From contig NZ_LWBL02000067.1 of NCBI RefSeq assembly GCF_001644195.2, positions 1 through 55,589 on the forward strand: a stretch of 55,589 bases of DNA. Direction: 5' to 3'. Below the pieces are notes generated by a model. It had not been told where the DNA came from. It saw only the letters and a program-made list of their open reading frames with translations, and did not search any database. Source of the stretch: Bacillus marinisedimentorum (GTDB taxonomy: Bacteria > Bacillota > Bacilli > Bacillales > Bacillaceae_O). Numbering within the stretch: position 1 is the stretch's first letter; the number at the start of each line of letters is the position of its first letter. The position numbers and the translations under genes are program-made. Shown here one piece after another: positions 55,388 to 55,589 of this stretch.

Positions 55388-55416
55388 TTGACTCTGCTTT
55401 AAAAAGGTGATAAATT
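55388..55416 (+). promoter_or_regulatory. rrn operon promoter P1
   Basis: TTGACT (55388-55393), 17-bp spacer, TAAATT (55411-55416). First of two tandem sigma-A promoters for the rRNA operon beginning at the right edge. Confidence 0.7.
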
Positions 55417-55476
55417 GAATAACGTTGTCGCGAGACAGCCTGTTCAGCTTAACGGATGAAAAACTTAAAAAAGATA

Positions 55477-55505
55477 TTGACTTCTGGTTCTGAACATGGT
55501 ATATT
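55477..55505 (+). promoter_or_regulatory. rrn operon promoter P2
   Basis: TTGACT (55477-55482), 17-bp spacer, TATATT (55500-55505), 89 bp after P1. Tandem P1/P2 promoters are usual for Bacillus rrn operons. Confidence 0.85.
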
Positions 55506-55589
55506 TATAAAGTCGCTGTTAAAAGCGGCGGATTCATTAATTGATAGATTGTTCTTTGAAAACTAAACAAAAGTCAAGCGCGTCTAAGA
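55506..55589 (+). other. rRNA leader upstream of 16S
   Basis: CGCTGTTAAAAGCGG can form a small hairpin, and TTCTTTGAAAACTAAACAAA, ending with AGTCAAGCG, is the familiar Bacillus 16S upstream leader. The 16S gene itself starts outside the window. Confidence 0.75.

Overview
The window comes from a spore-forming member of the Bacillaceae. The evidence is gene order: thiL-tsaE-tsaB-rimI-tsaD / abc-f / moaC / rex / ydiK-ydiL / groES-groEL on the left and yeaC-yeaD-yebA-guaA-pbuG on the right, both recalled from the ydi and yea/yeb regions of Bacillus subtilis. A CIRCE operator, purine riboswitches, spore-coat genes and Bacillus-type intergenic repeats agree. Both ends are ribosomal: a 5S rRNA with initiator tRNA-Met and tRNA-Asp opens the window, and tandem rrn promoters with a 16S leader close it. 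The window is therefore the interval between two rrn operons.

Layout. (1) 1-0.9 kb: 5S, two tRNAs, a 22-bp tRNA fragment and two terminators. (2) 0.9-8.5 kb: thiL and the t6A tRNA-modification genes, a cluster of DnaA boxes between tsaD and the ABC-F gene, then moaC and rex. (3) 8.5-10.7 kb: short hairpin repeats, twin palindromic operators and a DHA2 drug-efflux transporter; tatAy-tatCy, which I recall here in B. subtilis, are absent. (4) 10.8-14.0 kb: ydiK, ydiL and the CIRCE-controlled groESL operon. (5) 14.07-18.34 kb: an AT-rich remnant of an integrative element bounded by 19-bp direct repeats. It holds a decayed tyrosine integrase, a type II Thoeris pair (TM-macro ThsA and TIR-like ThsB), an additional TIR protein, a HEPN-like protein and a DUF3883 fragment. 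(6) 18.8-27.7 kb: a small helical membrane protein of unknown function and a complete type II Wadjet operon (jetABCD). Regions 5 and 6 form one defence island downstream of groEL. (7) 27.8-33 kb: accessory genes (NUMOD1-like protein, beta-hydroxyacid dehydrogenase, pentapeptide protein, a frameshifted DMT transporter, a SurA-like lipoprotein) with palindromic repeats. (8) 33-40.4 kb: choline to glycine betaine module (betA, betaine-binding lipoprotein, gbsR, gbsA) with a shared GTTAA-N8-TTAAY operator candidate, then an intact paralogue of the DMT transporter. (9) 41-45 kb: sporulation cluster (Pro/Gly-rich protein, CotZ-like coat protein, DUF3992 endospore-appendage protein, CwlJ, ferritin-cupin fusion) and a holin-like gene. 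(10) 45.7-53.7 kb: MoxR/DUF58/transglutaminase operon, guaA and pbuG, each of the last two preceded by a guanine-type riboswitch. (11) 53.9-55.6 kb: a lineage-specific anchored protein, an array of GGCGTGAAA units spaced about 21 bp apart, a broken Nudix gene and the next rrn promoter region.

How it fits together. A conserved housekeeping backbone surrounds accessory modules placed in intergenic slots. ThsB should make an ADP-ribose-derived signal on phage infection that activates membrane ThsA, while JetABCD should cleave circular plasmids. BetA and GbsA oxidise choline to the osmoprotectant glycine betaine under GbsR. The riboswitches couple GMP synthesis and purine uptake to guanine levels. 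All functions are inferred from sequence patterns read by eye; no searches were run.
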